A stretch of DNA of 64,000 nucleotides from Trichormus sp. NMC-1 (GTDB lineage Bacteria > Cyanobacteriota > Cyanobacteriia > Cyanobacteriales > Nostocaceae). Below, one piece after another: positions 16,299-25,437 of this stretch. Below the pieces are notes generated by a model. That model made no database searches and was not told where the DNA came from. It saw nothing but the letters and a program-made list of their open reading frames with translations. The stretch is taken from positions 247,692 to 311,691 of the forward strand of contig NZ_LZQD01000003.1 in assembly GCF_001858025.1 (NCBI RefSeq), in the 5' to 3' direction. Numbering within the stretch: position 1 is the first letter of the stretch; the number at the start of each line of letters is the position of its first letter. A program made the translations under genes and the position numbers.

Positions 16299-17561
16299 TC
16301 AAAAAACTTGAGATACAACATCAGTTTCCGAGACTTTTCTGCTGGCAATCTCTAGATAAAGTTTATTCAAACGCTCACCTACAACTTGCCAACTGTAGTT
16401 TTCATTTACTAGTTTTCGACCTGCCTGACCCATACTAACTTTCAGTTCTGGGTCTTTAGCTAAATGAATCATCGCTGCCGCTAGGTCACGTACAGCTTGG
16501 TATGGTTCATCAGCAGGAATCTTAAAGCCAGTTTCGTCTGTAACTTGAACAGCAGGTCCGCCTAAATCTAGACAAATCACGGGACGACCAGCTGCCATTG
16601 CTTCCATGCACACCCACCCTCCAGAATCATGCAAGCTGGGATGAACTAGCACATGGGAGTCCTTTAATAAATCTAAAGCTTTTTCACGAGGCAATCTGCC
16701 CCAAAATTTAACTTTTTTAGCAATTCCTAAATCTGATGCTAACGTTTGAAGTTGATACCATTCAGGTCCATCTCCGACTATCCAGTATTCTGTATTTGGT
16801 AGATTCGCTTGAGCAAAGGCACGCAGTCCTAAGTGAAAGCCTTTCCAGTGGAGAAGTCTACCCATGCTGATAAATTTCACTATTGGCTCATTAGGTATTT
16901 CATATTGGTTGAGATGCTCTATATCTTCCGCTGATAACCCTAATTGAGATTGAATTTGCACATGACTTGCACCCATTTGATAGAGTCGTTGGGCTGTATC
17001 CTTAGTTGTGGCTCGGATTACAGCACTTTTTTTAGCAGTAAGACGTACAAACGGGTCTTGCTCTCCCAGCCAACCAGCGCCGCTACGGGCAATTTCGTAA
17101 ATTTTGCCCTTCCAGCTAAAATCCTGCCAAAAGCTTACTGGTGCAGTCTCTCCACCACCTACAGGACCCCAAACTAGGGGAATGGGTAGTAGTGACAGGA
17201 AGCAAGGATTGGAATATTTTACAAAAGTGACATGGTGCGTTAAGTCAAAGTCAATTTTCTGATGTAAACGACGAGCGACAACGTAGGCTTGAATTTGCCA
17301 GAGGTAATAGTGAAGCTGCATTCCCCCAGATTGTCCCCAGCGTCTGCTATCTTTCCAAAAGGGCAGAGTAAAGTAAACAAAGTGAAGATTGGGAATGGGG
17401 TTGCGTGCTAATTCTGCGTTGATGATATCCTGGCTCTCATCTGGTCGGGTGAGTACCCAGACTTCATGGTATTTAGCGGCTTCTCGGACAATATTCCAAC
17501 CCACACCAGGTTCAGAACCCATACCTGGTTCACAAGAGTAAGCAGATATTAAAATCTTCAT
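16299..17561 (-). CDS. Glycosyltransferase family 4 protein
   Basis: A 420-residue GT-B enzyme. The N terminus MKILISAYSCEPGMGSEPGV with GVGWN is typical of a GT4 subgroup found in exopolysaccharide clusters. The C-terminal half shows ISMGRLLHWKGFHLGLRAFA and HPSLHDSGGWVCMEAMAAG; the usual first Glu of the EX7E motif is replaced by Ser or Gly (SGGWVCME), while the second Glu remains. The donor and acceptor sugars cannot be told. It lies between another GT4 gene and the polymerase-like gene, all on the minus strand. Confidence 0.88.
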   Translation of the reverse strand: MKILISAYSCEPGMGSEPGVGWNIVREAAKYHEVWVLTRPDESQDIINAELARNPIPNLHFVYFTLPFWKDSRRWGQSGGMQLHYYLWQIQAYVVARRLHQKIDFDLTHHVTFVKYSNPCFLSLLPIPLVWGPVGGGETAPVSFWQDFSWKGKIYEIARSGAGWLGEQDPFVRLTAKKSAVIRATTKDTAQRLYQMGASHVQIQSQLGLSAEDIEHLNQYEIPNEPIVKFISMGRLLHWKGFHLGLRAFAQANLPNTEYWIVGDGPEWYQLQTLASDLGIAKKVKFWGRLPREKALDLLKDSHVLVHPSLHDSGGWVCMEAMAAGRPVICLDLGGPAVQVTDETGFKIPADEPYQAVRDLAAAMIHLAKDPELKVSMGQAGRKLVNENYSWQVVGERLNKLYLEIASRKVSETDVVSQVF

Positions 17562-17678
17562 GGTTGTAGTAATTAACTAAACAATATACAGTTGGTGTCG
17601 TTCAGTTCGTTGTTAAGATTAGCAGCGTAGTTTTGGAAATTAGCGATCGCTTGTTCCAGCAAGTTATTTTCGTTGTTT

Positions 17679-19064
17679 TTAGAGTATTAGCAATTGTCGG
17701 TATGCTTTTCTAAAAGCCTGTTCTGTCTGTTTCTTTAGTTGTCGTTCTTGCCACGCTAGTCCGAGGATAAAAGCGATCGCCAGCATGAAGCCTGGTTCTT
17801 CCATTTGAGTAAAAATAAAACCCAGGACGATGACAGTTAGTAAAGTAACTTTTAAGGAGTCATCTAGACCAAAGTGTTGCCAAGCTAAATAGGATAGAAA
17901 TAGGTATGATCCTATACCCAAAAGTCCTAAATCTCCCCATATTCCAGCCCAACCAAAAACTGGGCTAAAGAGACTGGAACTATAACAAATCCAAAAACTA
18001 TTCACAAATTGCATTGCTTCTTCACCAATAGAACTGGTGGTAGCACCTAGTGGTCCGAGTATAGACCAGTAATCTCTAAGAAACCATACTCCTAAGCGGC
18101 TAACAGTATGTCCTGGACCAAGACCAAATAACCAATTTAAAGGAGATTGATAGTAGGATGCGATCGCACGGACTGAGTAGAATTTGGCATACCAAGCTTC
18201 ACCATCTGGTCCATAAAGTTCCGGTCGCGCCCAGGCTGTAAATCCAGCAAAAGCTTCTAAGTTCTGCACACACCAAAGGAATCCAAATCCAAAAAGAGCG
18301 ATCGCACTCAGAAGTTTTATAGTTTTACCAAGATCCTTTGAATTCAAGAAGATTAGAAGACACCAGGCAATTAGATAAGCAGGCAGAAGTTGTTTGGAAT
18401 CAGAAAATAGGATTTGCCAGAAAGCGGCAATAATTACCATTATTCTACTCCATAGAGGAAAATTCTTTTCATTAGTGAAGAAGTAGAGGGCAAAAGCAAC
18501 TGATACCGAAGCCGATACATAACCCCCCGCCCCAGAAACGAAAAAAACTCCACCGCATCCATCCGTACCATTAAGTCCTTTAGCATAGAGTTTTCCGGCA
18601 TCAATTAAAGGTTTCTGGACAGCAGCGAGGACAAAGTTAATTAAAACAGACCAGATCAGCCACTTCTTGATGCGGTTAATGGATTCAGAAGACATGGAAA
18701 TACAGATTATAGCCAACAGGAACATGAAGGGTTCGGCCAGCATCATGAAAGAGACAATTGCGTTAATCAAGCCTGTGTTATTCCATAATGCACTAACCAA
18801 AATGGTGACTAGAAAAATGAAGATTCTCAATAAAAAAGAATATGCAATTGCAATTTGTTTGTGATCTTTTGTCCTACTTGTAAATAATACAACCACTAAC
18901 ACAAAAGGAACAATTACAAAATGAGCAAGATTAAGGATTGAAGGAGCGCGAGTAATTGAACAAAAAATCCGCGAATAAAAAACCGAACAAAAAGATAAAA
19001 TAATTAAGCTTGTGTTATCAATTACTCCCTTCTTTTTGTTGGTTGTGTGTGTCTGCAAATACAT
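17679..19064 (-). CDS. Polytopic membrane protein, O-antigen ligase/polymerase-like
   Basis: A 461-residue protein with about ten to twelve hydrophobic segments and a long outer loop between about 290 and 350. The loop contains FGLGPGHTVSRLG, and ELYGPDGEAWYAKFYSV lies just before it. Wzy polymerases and WaaL-type ligases share this layout with very low sequence identity. In this glycan locus the likely role is joining repeat units at the periplasmic face. The alternative is a general membrane protein of an exopolysaccharide cluster. No clear ribosome site marks the start. Confidence 0.7.
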   Translation of the reverse strand: MYLQTHTTNKKKGVIDNTSLIILSFCSVFYSRIFCSITRAPSILNLAHFVIVPFVLVVVLFTSRTKDHKQIAIAYSFLLRIFIFLVTILVSALWNNTGLINAIVSFMMLAEPFMFLLAIICISMSSESINRIKKWLIWSVLINFVLAAVQKPLIDAGKLYAKGLNGTDGCGGVFFVSGAGGYVSASVSVAFALYFFTNEKNFPLWSRIMVIIAAFWQILFSDSKQLLPAYLIAWCLLIFLNSKDLGKTIKLLSAIALFGFGFLWCVQNLEAFAGFTAWARPELYGPDGEAWYAKFYSVRAIASYYQSPLNWLFGLGPGHTVSRLGVWFLRDYWSILGPLGATTSSIGEEAMQFVNSFWICYSSSLFSPVFGWAGIWGDLGLLGIGSYLFLSYLAWQHFGLDDSLKVTLLTVIVLGFIFTQMEEPGFMLAIAFILGLAWQERQLKKQTEQAFRKAYRQLLIL

Positions 19065-19282
19065 AATACTGGTAATTCAAAACTGTTGAATAAAACTCAA
19101 ATGTCATTCGGATATATCGGCTTTAGAATGCAGAATATTTGCTTTAGGGATTAACGCAAGTAGTTGAGTAAGATACAAGAAACCCTCCTTGCAAGGGATG
19201 AGGGGGACTGGATTTGTGGTTAAATTCTTTTTTCATCCTGTTCATCCTTTAATCCTGGACATCCTGATTCTCATTCTCCACA

Positions 19283-20035
19283 TCAGCGGGGCTTAAAGAT
19301 AAAATTGCAGATGTATGTTTTCCCTAAAGAAGATAATCCCGCGTAATTTCTAATATCTTGATGTTTTTCTGGAGAAAATTTCTCCAAACTCTTAAGTTCT
19401 TCGTTCATAAAAAAGTATCCTTCGTAACCCAATTTTAAAATTTTGAAAAATATGTCAGATATATCCTGATCGGGATGATGTTTTTGCTCAATTTCAATGA
19501 GGAGATTGGGGCGTTGTGTAATCAATAAATTATATGCTCCATCAATTACAGATTCTTCATGTCCTTCAACATCAATTTTTATGAAACCAATATTCCTGTG
19601 ACCCTGATTATCAAGTCGTTTTAAGGGAACTTCATAAATTGTCCCTTTTTGATAAGTAGCCTTTTCTTCCAGAGTTCCCAGTTGGTCATATAAGAAATTA
19701 TCAACGAGTGGTACTGATAGAATTGCTTGTCCTTCTCTATTGGAAAGGGCAATGGAATAAACACTTACATTTGAGGAAACTGATTTAATAATGAATTCTG
19801 CAAGTTCTGGATTAGGCTCATAAGCAAATACGTGATGTGAAAGTCGAGAAAGGAAATAAGTATAGACACCTTTATTTGCACCAATATCAATACTATTCTT
19901 TTTTGGATCAACTAGAGATTTTAGGAGTTTCAGTTCTGGTTCACCATTTCGGTAGTTCATTGCAGCCATTAAATGAATAATAGCTGAAGGAGGTAAGATT
20001 TTTCTAACTAATTCTTTTGTGGACATTGTGAGCAT
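19283..20035 (-). CDS. FkbM family SAM-dependent methyltransferase
   Basis: A 250-residue protein. The pattern SIDIGANKGVYTYFLSRL at about residues 48-65 is the SAM-binding motif I. VFAYEPNPELAEFI, then GFIKIDVEGHEESVIDGA near 150-167, are the FkbM signatures. These enzymes methylate hydroxyls of sugars or other small compounds. In this place it probably decorates the surface glycan. A second ATG four codons in (MSTKELVRK) is a possible start. The gene lies between the polymerase-like gene and a GT4 gene, on the same strand. Confidence 0.88.
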   Translation of the reverse strand: MLTMSTKELVRKILPPSAIIHLMAAMNYRNGEPELKLLKSLVDPKKNSIDIGANKGVYTYFLSRLSHHVFAYEPNPELAEFIIKSVSSNVSVYSIALSNREGQAILSVPLVDNFLYDQLGTLEEKATYQKGTIYEVPLKRLDNQGHRNIGFIKIDVEGHEESVIDGAYNLLITQRPNLLIEIEQKHHPDQDISDIFFKILKLGYEGYFFMNEELKSLEKFSPEKHQDIRNYAGLSSLGKTYICNFIFKPR

Positions 20036-20093
20036 TTTATTACTTCCTTAATTACAATAGTTATTGTTTGCTTTACATTTTTATTAAGCATAT

Positions 20094-21209
20094 TCAATTT
20101 ATGTTTTTTCTTAAGCTCTCATAAATTAAAGCTATGTTTTCTGCTGTTTTTCTCCAAGTAAATGATTTAGTCCTTGTTAAACTTTTTTGTCTCATTTGTT
20201 GGTAATAAATAGGATTTTCTTGAAGATGAATTACAGCATTTGCTATTTCTTTCACATCTCTTGGGTTAACCACAACTCCAGCATCTCCTACAACTTCAGG
20301 CATGGCAGAAATATTTGATGTAATTACTGGAGTTCCACAAGCCATTGCTTCTAAAATAGTTATTCCAAAACCTTCATGCAGTGAAGGAGCCATCAGAATA
20401 TCAGCAGCGTTGTAGATTTGTACTAGAGTTGCTTTATCTGGTTTTCCTAAATATTTAATATGGCTGACAAGTTCTGAGTCTTCTATGAATTGTTTCTGCT
20501 CATCTGTAAAATCTGCCCCAACTTTCCAAAACTTGATTGGCAACCTTTTCTGGATTAAAATTTTTACTACTTGAAGAATAGCATAAATATTCTTCCGGGG
20601 ATGATTTGCACCGACATTTAGCAGACAAATTGTTGCAGATGAAATTCCTTGTTGTTTACGAAAAGACTCAATGTTTTCTGTAAGCAAAGGTTTAAATATT
20701 GATTCAACAGCATTAGGAATTACAGTAATACGTGCTGGTTCAATATTAAGTATTTGAGTTGTGTCTTTAGCTGTGGCAGCAGAAACTGCAATGATGTGAT
20801 CCGCAAATTTCATACCTTTAACAGAGTATAGCCATGCACTTCTACTGATCAGAGGTAATTGTACAGAACCTTGAAGATTATCAGGGTAAAAAAAGTTAAT
20901 GAGATCATGACAAGTGACGACAGTCGGCTTACCAGTTTTTTTCAATGAATAAACTAGATGAGCGTCGCAAGGTTCAATGATATGGTAAATATCTGCTATT
21001 TGCTGCTTAACTGTATGAGGATAGCGCCAAAAGCGTTCGTAGTATTTTTGGATTCTGAGAGACCAAGAGGAACTACTTCTATCAAAAGAACGGGGTGCGA
21101 GTTCGATAATCTCCCAATCTGGACGAACAGCTTTTAAACCGGAAATCAAGCCATTGGTATAAACATCAATGCTGAATTCAGCCATTGTCCGTGCGATCGC
21201 AATCCGCAT
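20094..21209 (-). CDS. Glycosyltransferase family 4 protein
   Basis: A 371-residue GT-B enzyme. It starts MRIAIARTMAEFSIDVYTNG, carries LLNVGANHPRKNIYAIL in the donor half, and has LHEGFGITILEAMACGTPVI with both Glu residues of the EX7E motif. It is likely a retaining transferase such as a mannosyl or glucosyl transferase, but specificity cannot be read. Its ATG overlaps the TGA of the upstream GT4 gene by one base, so the two are translationally coupled. Confidence 0.9.
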   Translation of the reverse strand: MRIAIARTMAEFSIDVYTNGLISGLKAVRPDWEIIELAPRSFDRSSSSWSLRIQKYYERFWRYPHTVKQQIADIYHIIEPCDAHLVYSLKKTGKPTVVTCHDLINFFYPDNLQGSVQLPLISRSAWLYSVKGMKFADHIIAVSAATAKDTTQILNIEPARITVIPNAVESIFKPLLTENIESFRKQQGISSATICLLNVGANHPRKNIYAILQVVKILIQKRLPIKFWKVGADFTDEQKQFIEDSELVSHIKYLGKPDKATLVQIYNAADILMAPSLHEGFGITILEAMACGTPVITSNISAMPEVVGDAGVVVNPRDVKEIANAVIHLQENPIYYQQMRQKSLTRTKSFTWRKTAENIALIYESLRKNIN

Positions 21210-22477
21210 CAGTTTAATCTCCTCACCGATTTATTCAGTCCAGTCACACTCACGGTATAGTCTGCAATTTTAGGAGTTAGTATAGTCTGCCAAAGATCAA
21301 TTAATCGTTCGGCAATTCGTTGGTGGGTATACAACCGATTCACCCGCTCAAATCCATAATTTCCTACTTCTTGCCTCCATTTTGGTTCTTGGATCATGCG
21401 CTTGAGAATTGCTGTCAATCCTCTGGTATCATCTTCTGCAAATACTAGGTCTTCTCGTCCAATCACATTGGGAATTTCTCCACTGTTAGAACCAATGACG
21501 GGAACTTTCATTGCCATTGCTTCAATCAGAACATGACCAAATTGCTCTTTCCATTCAGGAGTAGTGCGGGAAGGTAGCACCAGCACGTCAAACTCACTAA
21601 TTACCTCTGGTGCTTGTTCATGACGGACTGCACCTTGCCAGATCACCCAATCTGCCACCCCTTGTTCTTGGGATACTTGTCTGAGTTTTGCTTCACTTTC
21701 ACCAGAGCCGCAAATCAGGACGCGGAAGTTAAAACCCTGTTCCCGTAACTGGTGAGCAGCGGTAAAAATTAGGTCAATTCCCTTACTGTGGGTTAACCGT
21801 CCCAGAAACCCAATGTGAAATAGGCGATTACCTGCTTTCTGTTGACGGGAGACGAAAAATTCAGGATCAACACCCATCTGCGGCATGACTTCTAACAAAC
21901 CTGTGTAACCCCAACGGCGAATAATTTCTGCCCCATCATGATTACCAGGAAGCACGAGACGAGCAGTATTGAGAACAAACTGAGAAATCCAGCGACGCGG
22001 AAGGGATAGTTGTCGATTAATATTTTCCCAACCAAAAATAGCGAGGGGTTTACCTGTAAATCTGCTCCAGATGGCAAATTCATAAGCACATAAGGAAAAT
22101 ACTTCTTCCTCAACCTGAACAATATCGGGACGAAAATCATTCAGCACTTGCCACAGTGTCCAAGGAGTATAAATATGTGCGCCGCCACGCCCACTAAATA
22201 AGACAGGTGCGGAGTAGGTGCGGATATGAGAATAGGGTGTTTCTAGTGGGATGAGACGATTCCATTCTGAAGCTTTCCAGTTACTGGGAGCCAGAAGAGC
22301 AACTTCGACGTTGTTAATCTCTGCGATGCCTACGGCAAGCGAAGCTATCGCATTCAATTTACCCTGGTTAACACCGACAACATAGGCATGACTGACAAAA
22401 AGAACTTTTAAAGTTTTAGGTGTAGTGTTGACTTGGGCTATGGGTAAATTGTCATAGTGTTTTTGTTTGGTCCTCAT
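21209..22477 (-). CDS. Glycosyltransferase family 4 protein with an in-frame repeat insert
   Basis: About 422 residues from the ATG at 22477; a TTG at 22501 would add eight. The fold is GT-B: LKVLFVSHAYVVGVNQGKL at the N terminus, then HIGFLGRLTHSKGIDLIF and EQFGHVLIEAMAMKVPVIGS. After NAIA, a run SLAVGIA looks inserted: the DNA at 22321-22344 contains GCCTACGGCAAGCGAAGC, the same word type as dispersed repeats in nearby spacers. The gene is coupled to the GT4 gene that follows and lies 37 bases after the GT2 gene. It probably acts in surface-glycan synthesis. Confidence 0.88.
   Translation of the reverse strand: MRTKQKHYDNLPIAQVNTTPKTLKVLFVSHAYVVGVNQGKLNAIASLAVGIAEINNVEVALLAPSNWKASEWNRLIPLETPYSHIRTYSAPVLFSGRGGAHIYTPWTLWQVLNDFRPDIVQVEEEVFSLCAYEFAIWSRFTGKPLAIFGWENINRQLSLPRRWISQFVLNTARLVLPGNHDGAEIIRRWGYTGLLEVMPQMGVDPEFFVSRQQKAGNRLFHIGFLGRLTHSKGIDLIFTAAHQLREQGFNFRVLICGSGESEAKLRQVSQEQGVADWVIWQGAVRHEQAPEVISEFDVLVLPSRTTPEWKEQFGHVLIEAMAMKVPVIGSNSGEIPNVIGREDLVFAEDDTRGLTAILKRMIQEPKWRQEVGNYGFERVNRLYTHQRIAERLIDLWQTILTPKIADYTVSVTGLNKSVRRLN
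22321..22344. repeat. Dispersed-repeat-like insert inside the GT4 gene
   Basis: The word TGCCTACGGCAAGCGAAGC has the same core (TGCCGTAGGC on the other strand) as the spacer repeat at 49419-49428. It sits in frame and adds about seven residues. Confidence 0.5.
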
Positions 22478-22513
22478 TAATTTTGGTTGATTATTATTCA
22501 AGAAAAGAGTTTT

Positions 22514-23575
22514 TTAAGCAACAAGCGCCCGAATTCTAGTTACAGTCCAATCAACTAATTTGGGACGATATTGGGGTGCATACAACCATGTCATTGCAGG
22601 TTCAGCTAGAGGTAATGGCATCAAACCAACCCAGATAAACCAGAGGCTGTAGAACAGTCGCTTTTGCCAGTTAAAGTCTGAGTATTTCCAGAGACAGCGA
22701 ATTCCGTAGTAAATTAAATTTACTGTGCGATCGCTCGGAACTGGATGCTTTTGAGGATCTAGGCGTAAAGAAATAATCCGCGACCATAAACGTCCTATTG
22801 AACGTTGTTCTAAATCAGCAGGAATTTCATAGCCCAATGCTTTTGCTTTCTGGGTTAACAGAGCGAAGTTCTGTAAATCATGACGCACAAACCGTTGGAA
22901 ACGACTACTGGTGACAGTTGCCAATGCCCATTGATTCATATCATGAATTCTGTAAGCACCTAGCGGTTTTTCTAATGCGACAACATTGCCATAAAAAGGA
23001 ATTTGAAAAGATAAATAGTCATCTGCGGTCAGCTTATATTCATCAGGAATGGGAAATAAATTTTCCAGAAAGCGACGATTTAGTGCATTACCGCTAGTTG
23101 GAGTGCTGACATATCCACCTTTATCTAAGAGAATTTTCCATACCTCACCATTTGAAAGAGAGGCACTTCCTTGGGGACAAGAGTAACCAAGGGATTTCCC
23201 TAGCGTATCAACAACTTTTAGGCGATAGTGGACTTTAGAAAGTTCTGGTTTCCAAACGGCAACGATTTGTTCAACAGCATCAGGGAATAAATAATCATCT
23301 GAATCCAGAAAGATAATAATTTCGCCCTTACTTTTGGCAAATCCACTATTAAAAGCCGCAGCTTGTTTGCCATTGGGTTGCAAAATGGGAATGATGCGAT
23401 TACCATATCCAGCGATAATATCACAAGAATTGTCAGTTGAACCATCATCAACAACAATAATTTCAATGTGAGAATAGGTTTGGTTAATGGCACTATTGAT
23501 TGCCTCTGGGAGAAAGCGATCGTAGTTGTAGTTATTAATAATAATACTAACTAATGAATGCCTATCCATATTCAA
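22514..23575 (-). CDS. Glycosyltransferase family 2 protein
   Basis: A 353-residue GT-A enzyme. VSIIINNYNYDRFLPEAINS and IIVVDDGSTDNS at the N terminus are the family signature; DSDDYL near residue 95 is the metal-binding DXD. A basic, Trp-rich C-terminal part follows. It would be an inverting transferase acting at the membrane face. The TTG at 23575 has AGGAGG eight bases upstream, while the ATG six bases later is spaced at fourteen; either may be used. It opens the left half of the glycan locus. The region upstream is full of broken GT2 and epimerase pieces. Confidence 0.9.
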   Translation of the reverse strand: MNMDRHSLVSIIINNYNYDRFLPEAINSAINQTYSHIEIIVVDDGSTDNSCDIIAGYGNRIIPILQPNGKQAAAFNSGFAKSKGEIIIFLDSDDYLFPDAVEQIVAVWKPELSKVHYRLKVVDTLGKSLGYSCPQGSASLSNGEVWKILLDKGGYVSTPTSGNALNRRFLENLFPIPDEYKLTADDYLSFQIPFYGNVVALEKPLGAYRIHDMNQWALATVTSSRFQRFVRHDLQNFALLTQKAKALGYEIPADLEQRSIGRLWSRIISLRLDPQKHPVPSDRTVNLIYYGIRCLWKYSDFNWQKRLFYSLWFIWVGLMPLPLAEPAMTWLYAPQYRPKLVDWTVTRIRALVA

Positions 23576-23611
23576 AGTTACTTCCTCCTGAATAAATAAA
23601 ACTTATATTGT

Positions 23612-23743
23612 TTATCCCCAAAAATGGTACTTTATAGCTTGACCGTAATAAGATAAAGCTGATATTACTTGCCCTTGCCTTAGATAATCAATTCGCTTAT
23701 AAGCTGGAATAATAATTGAAACTGCTGGGAATGAAGCATCCAT
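23612..23743 (-). pseudogene. Truncated GT2 glycosyltransferase stub
   Basis: A 43-residue reading, MDASFPAVSIIIPAYKRIDY then a short unrelated tail to TAA. VSIIIPAYKR is the first strand of a GT2 domain; the nucleotide-binding and DXD parts are missing. It lies in a scar region between two intact genes. Confidence 0.75.
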
Positions 23744-23985
23744 AAATTTTATCCTTTTTGAAACTTGTTAACGAATTATCACCACTTCCAGCAGGGGAAA
23801 CGCACAGGGGAAACGCATCTAAATCTTATTGACAAAATACCGTTTTCATGTATAAACCAAGAAATCCCTATTTATCGTTTGATTGATTTTTTCAGGATCA
23901 TAGTAATGGACTAAAATATTGTCAATAAGTGGTCGTTAATGCGAATATTTTGGTCATTATTGAGATTGAATCGCCCTTATTGATA

Positions 23986-24218
23986 TCCATACATTTCATA
24001 GAAACTGCGTAATAGTCCCTCATTAAAGGTTTTTGCAGCACCGTATAAAGTGCGGTTATTGTAGGGATGATGAGATTCAGTTGTGGGGAAATTCTCTGCC
24101 ATGCCATATATTGAAGCTGATGAGGCTGCAACTACCTTTTTCACCCCGGCTTTAACTGCTGCTTCTAAAATATTGAAAGTACCATCGGCGAGAACTTCCA
24201 ATGCTAGTCGGGGTTCCT
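23986..24218. repeat. Perfect 233-bp copy of the interior of the epimerase gene
   Basis: These 233 bases match 27288-27520 without a visible difference and in the same orientation. They encode the middle of the NAD-dependent epimerase, including SASIYG and the start of the catalytic YGAAK, but without start, cofactor motif or C terminus. The copy is pseudogene material about 3.3 kb from the source. Lack of divergence points to a recent event or to gene conversion. Confidence 0.95.
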
Positions 24219-24350
24219 GTCATCTTTAGAACCATCATCAACAACAAGAATCTCAAAGTCTTGATGGGTTTGTCCCAGGATACTTCGTATCGCTCTCTCA
24301 ATTACGTAACCGCGCTTGTAAGCAGGAATGATAACAGATATAAGAGACAT
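24204..24350 (-). pseudogene. GT2 N-terminal fragment joined to the epimerase copy
   Basis: This reads MSLISVIIPAYKRGYVIERA, continues through LVVDDGSKDD, and then runs into the copied epimerase DNA and stops (RNPD then TAG). The nucleotide-binding strand of a GT2 enzyme is intact up to the break at 24218/24219. The missing rest was replaced by the 233-bp copy. Confidence 0.8.
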
Positions 24351-24415
24351 GATTGGATACAAATAAAAAAGATATTTTTTAGTATGCGCCCCTGACGATA
24401 AAGTAAAGAAAATTA

Positions 24416-25360
24416 CTAAGGATCTTCGTGAATGCCGGGTGCGATCCTTGATAAAGTCTTCTTTGTAAGGAACAGCAGCCGACGAGCAGATCCAAAGATT
24501 GCCGTCTGAAATTGATTGTGTCGCAAGTAATCAAAGATACCCACAGCGGATGCATTGAGTCGCGAACGATTTATTTTCTGATAGCAGTAGAAGGGTAGGA
24601 TCTTTGGCATCTGACGGAAACCTGACCGCCGGATATGACGTATCACTGGATAGTGAGCATCGTAGAGGTGCCACTGAGTCATAGCTGCTGGTTTGCGACT
24701 ATCAACGTTGAACACCAGATACCCGTTAGGTTTGAGACTCTCCTGTAGTCGGCGCAAAACCGCAGGAATATCGGAAATATGCACCATAACATCGAATGCA
24801 GTGATCAGGTCGTATGTGTTTGGCGGAAGTTGCTCGGTTTCAAAATTGTAAAATATACCATGTATTCCTCGGTGTTCAAACCGCCACCGCACGAAGTCTA
24901 TAGCCGATTCAGAAACGTCAGCAAGAGAACTCTGCCAGCCGAGCGCATTGAAAAAGAGACTAGCAGTTCCAGCACCGCAACCGAAATCGAGGTGATGACC
25001 AGGGGGCAGATGCTGTAGGGCGTTTGCAATCTTCACAGCATACGGCTGATCCTGATTTGCGTGCCACCGTAATGTGCCGAACAGCCAATATGTCTGGGCC
25101 TGATAAAAGCGGTAGATTTCGTCAGGTGTCGATTGTCCTGTCTTAAGCCACTCCTCAGTTATAATCTCTGCGGAGTGTTCGCATATCCAACGGACTTTCT
25201 CAGGAGGCAGCCCAAAGAACCTGCTGAGTTCATCGACGACCCCTTCCTGCGGTTCGGTAAAGCGATCGCCAGTGAGACAGTGTTGCCAGATGTCAAGGAG
25301 TTGCTGATAGGTACGTTGTGTTGTGCAGCTTGTAACAATGTCCATATGTGCGCTTCCCAT
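24416..25360 (-). CDS. Class I SAM-dependent methyltransferase
   Basis: A 314-residue protein. HHLDFGCGAGTASLFFNALG near residues 115-134 is the SAM-binding motif I, TYDLITAFDVMVHI near 174-187 is the acidic motif with DVMVHIS, and NGYLVFNVDSRKPAAM follows. Its N-terminal 110 residues are helical and unrelated to common families that I know. It could methylate a sugar or lipid in the glycan pathway. Base composition is visibly more GC-rich than the genes on either side, which suggests separate arrival. It lies between two scarred regions. Confidence 0.82.
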   Translation of the reverse strand: MGSAHMDIVTSCTTQRTYQQLLDIWQHCLTGDRFTEPQEGVVDELSRFFGLPPEKVRWICEHSAEIITEEWLKTGQSTPDEIYRFYQAQTYWLFGTLRWHANQDQPYAVKIANALQHLPPGHHLDFGCGAGTASLFFNALGWQSSLADVSESAIDFVRWRFEHRGIHGIFYNFETEQLPPNTYDLITAFDVMVHISDIPAVLRRLQESLKPNGYLVFNVDSRKPAAMTQWHLYDAHYPVIRHIRRSGFRQMPKILPFYCYQKINRSRLNASAVGIFDYLRHNQFQTAIFGSARRLLFLTKKTLSRIAPGIHEDP

Positions 25361-25437
25361 ATCCCATAATTAAGTTTTCTACTCAATTAATTTTTTGCGG
25401 TTTCAGTCGAATTTTCAGCACTTTTCACTGGTATAAA

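Noticed and set aside
24201-24395. Plus-strand open frame of 64 codons
   Set aside because: Antisense shadow of the GT2 fragment read on the minus strand.
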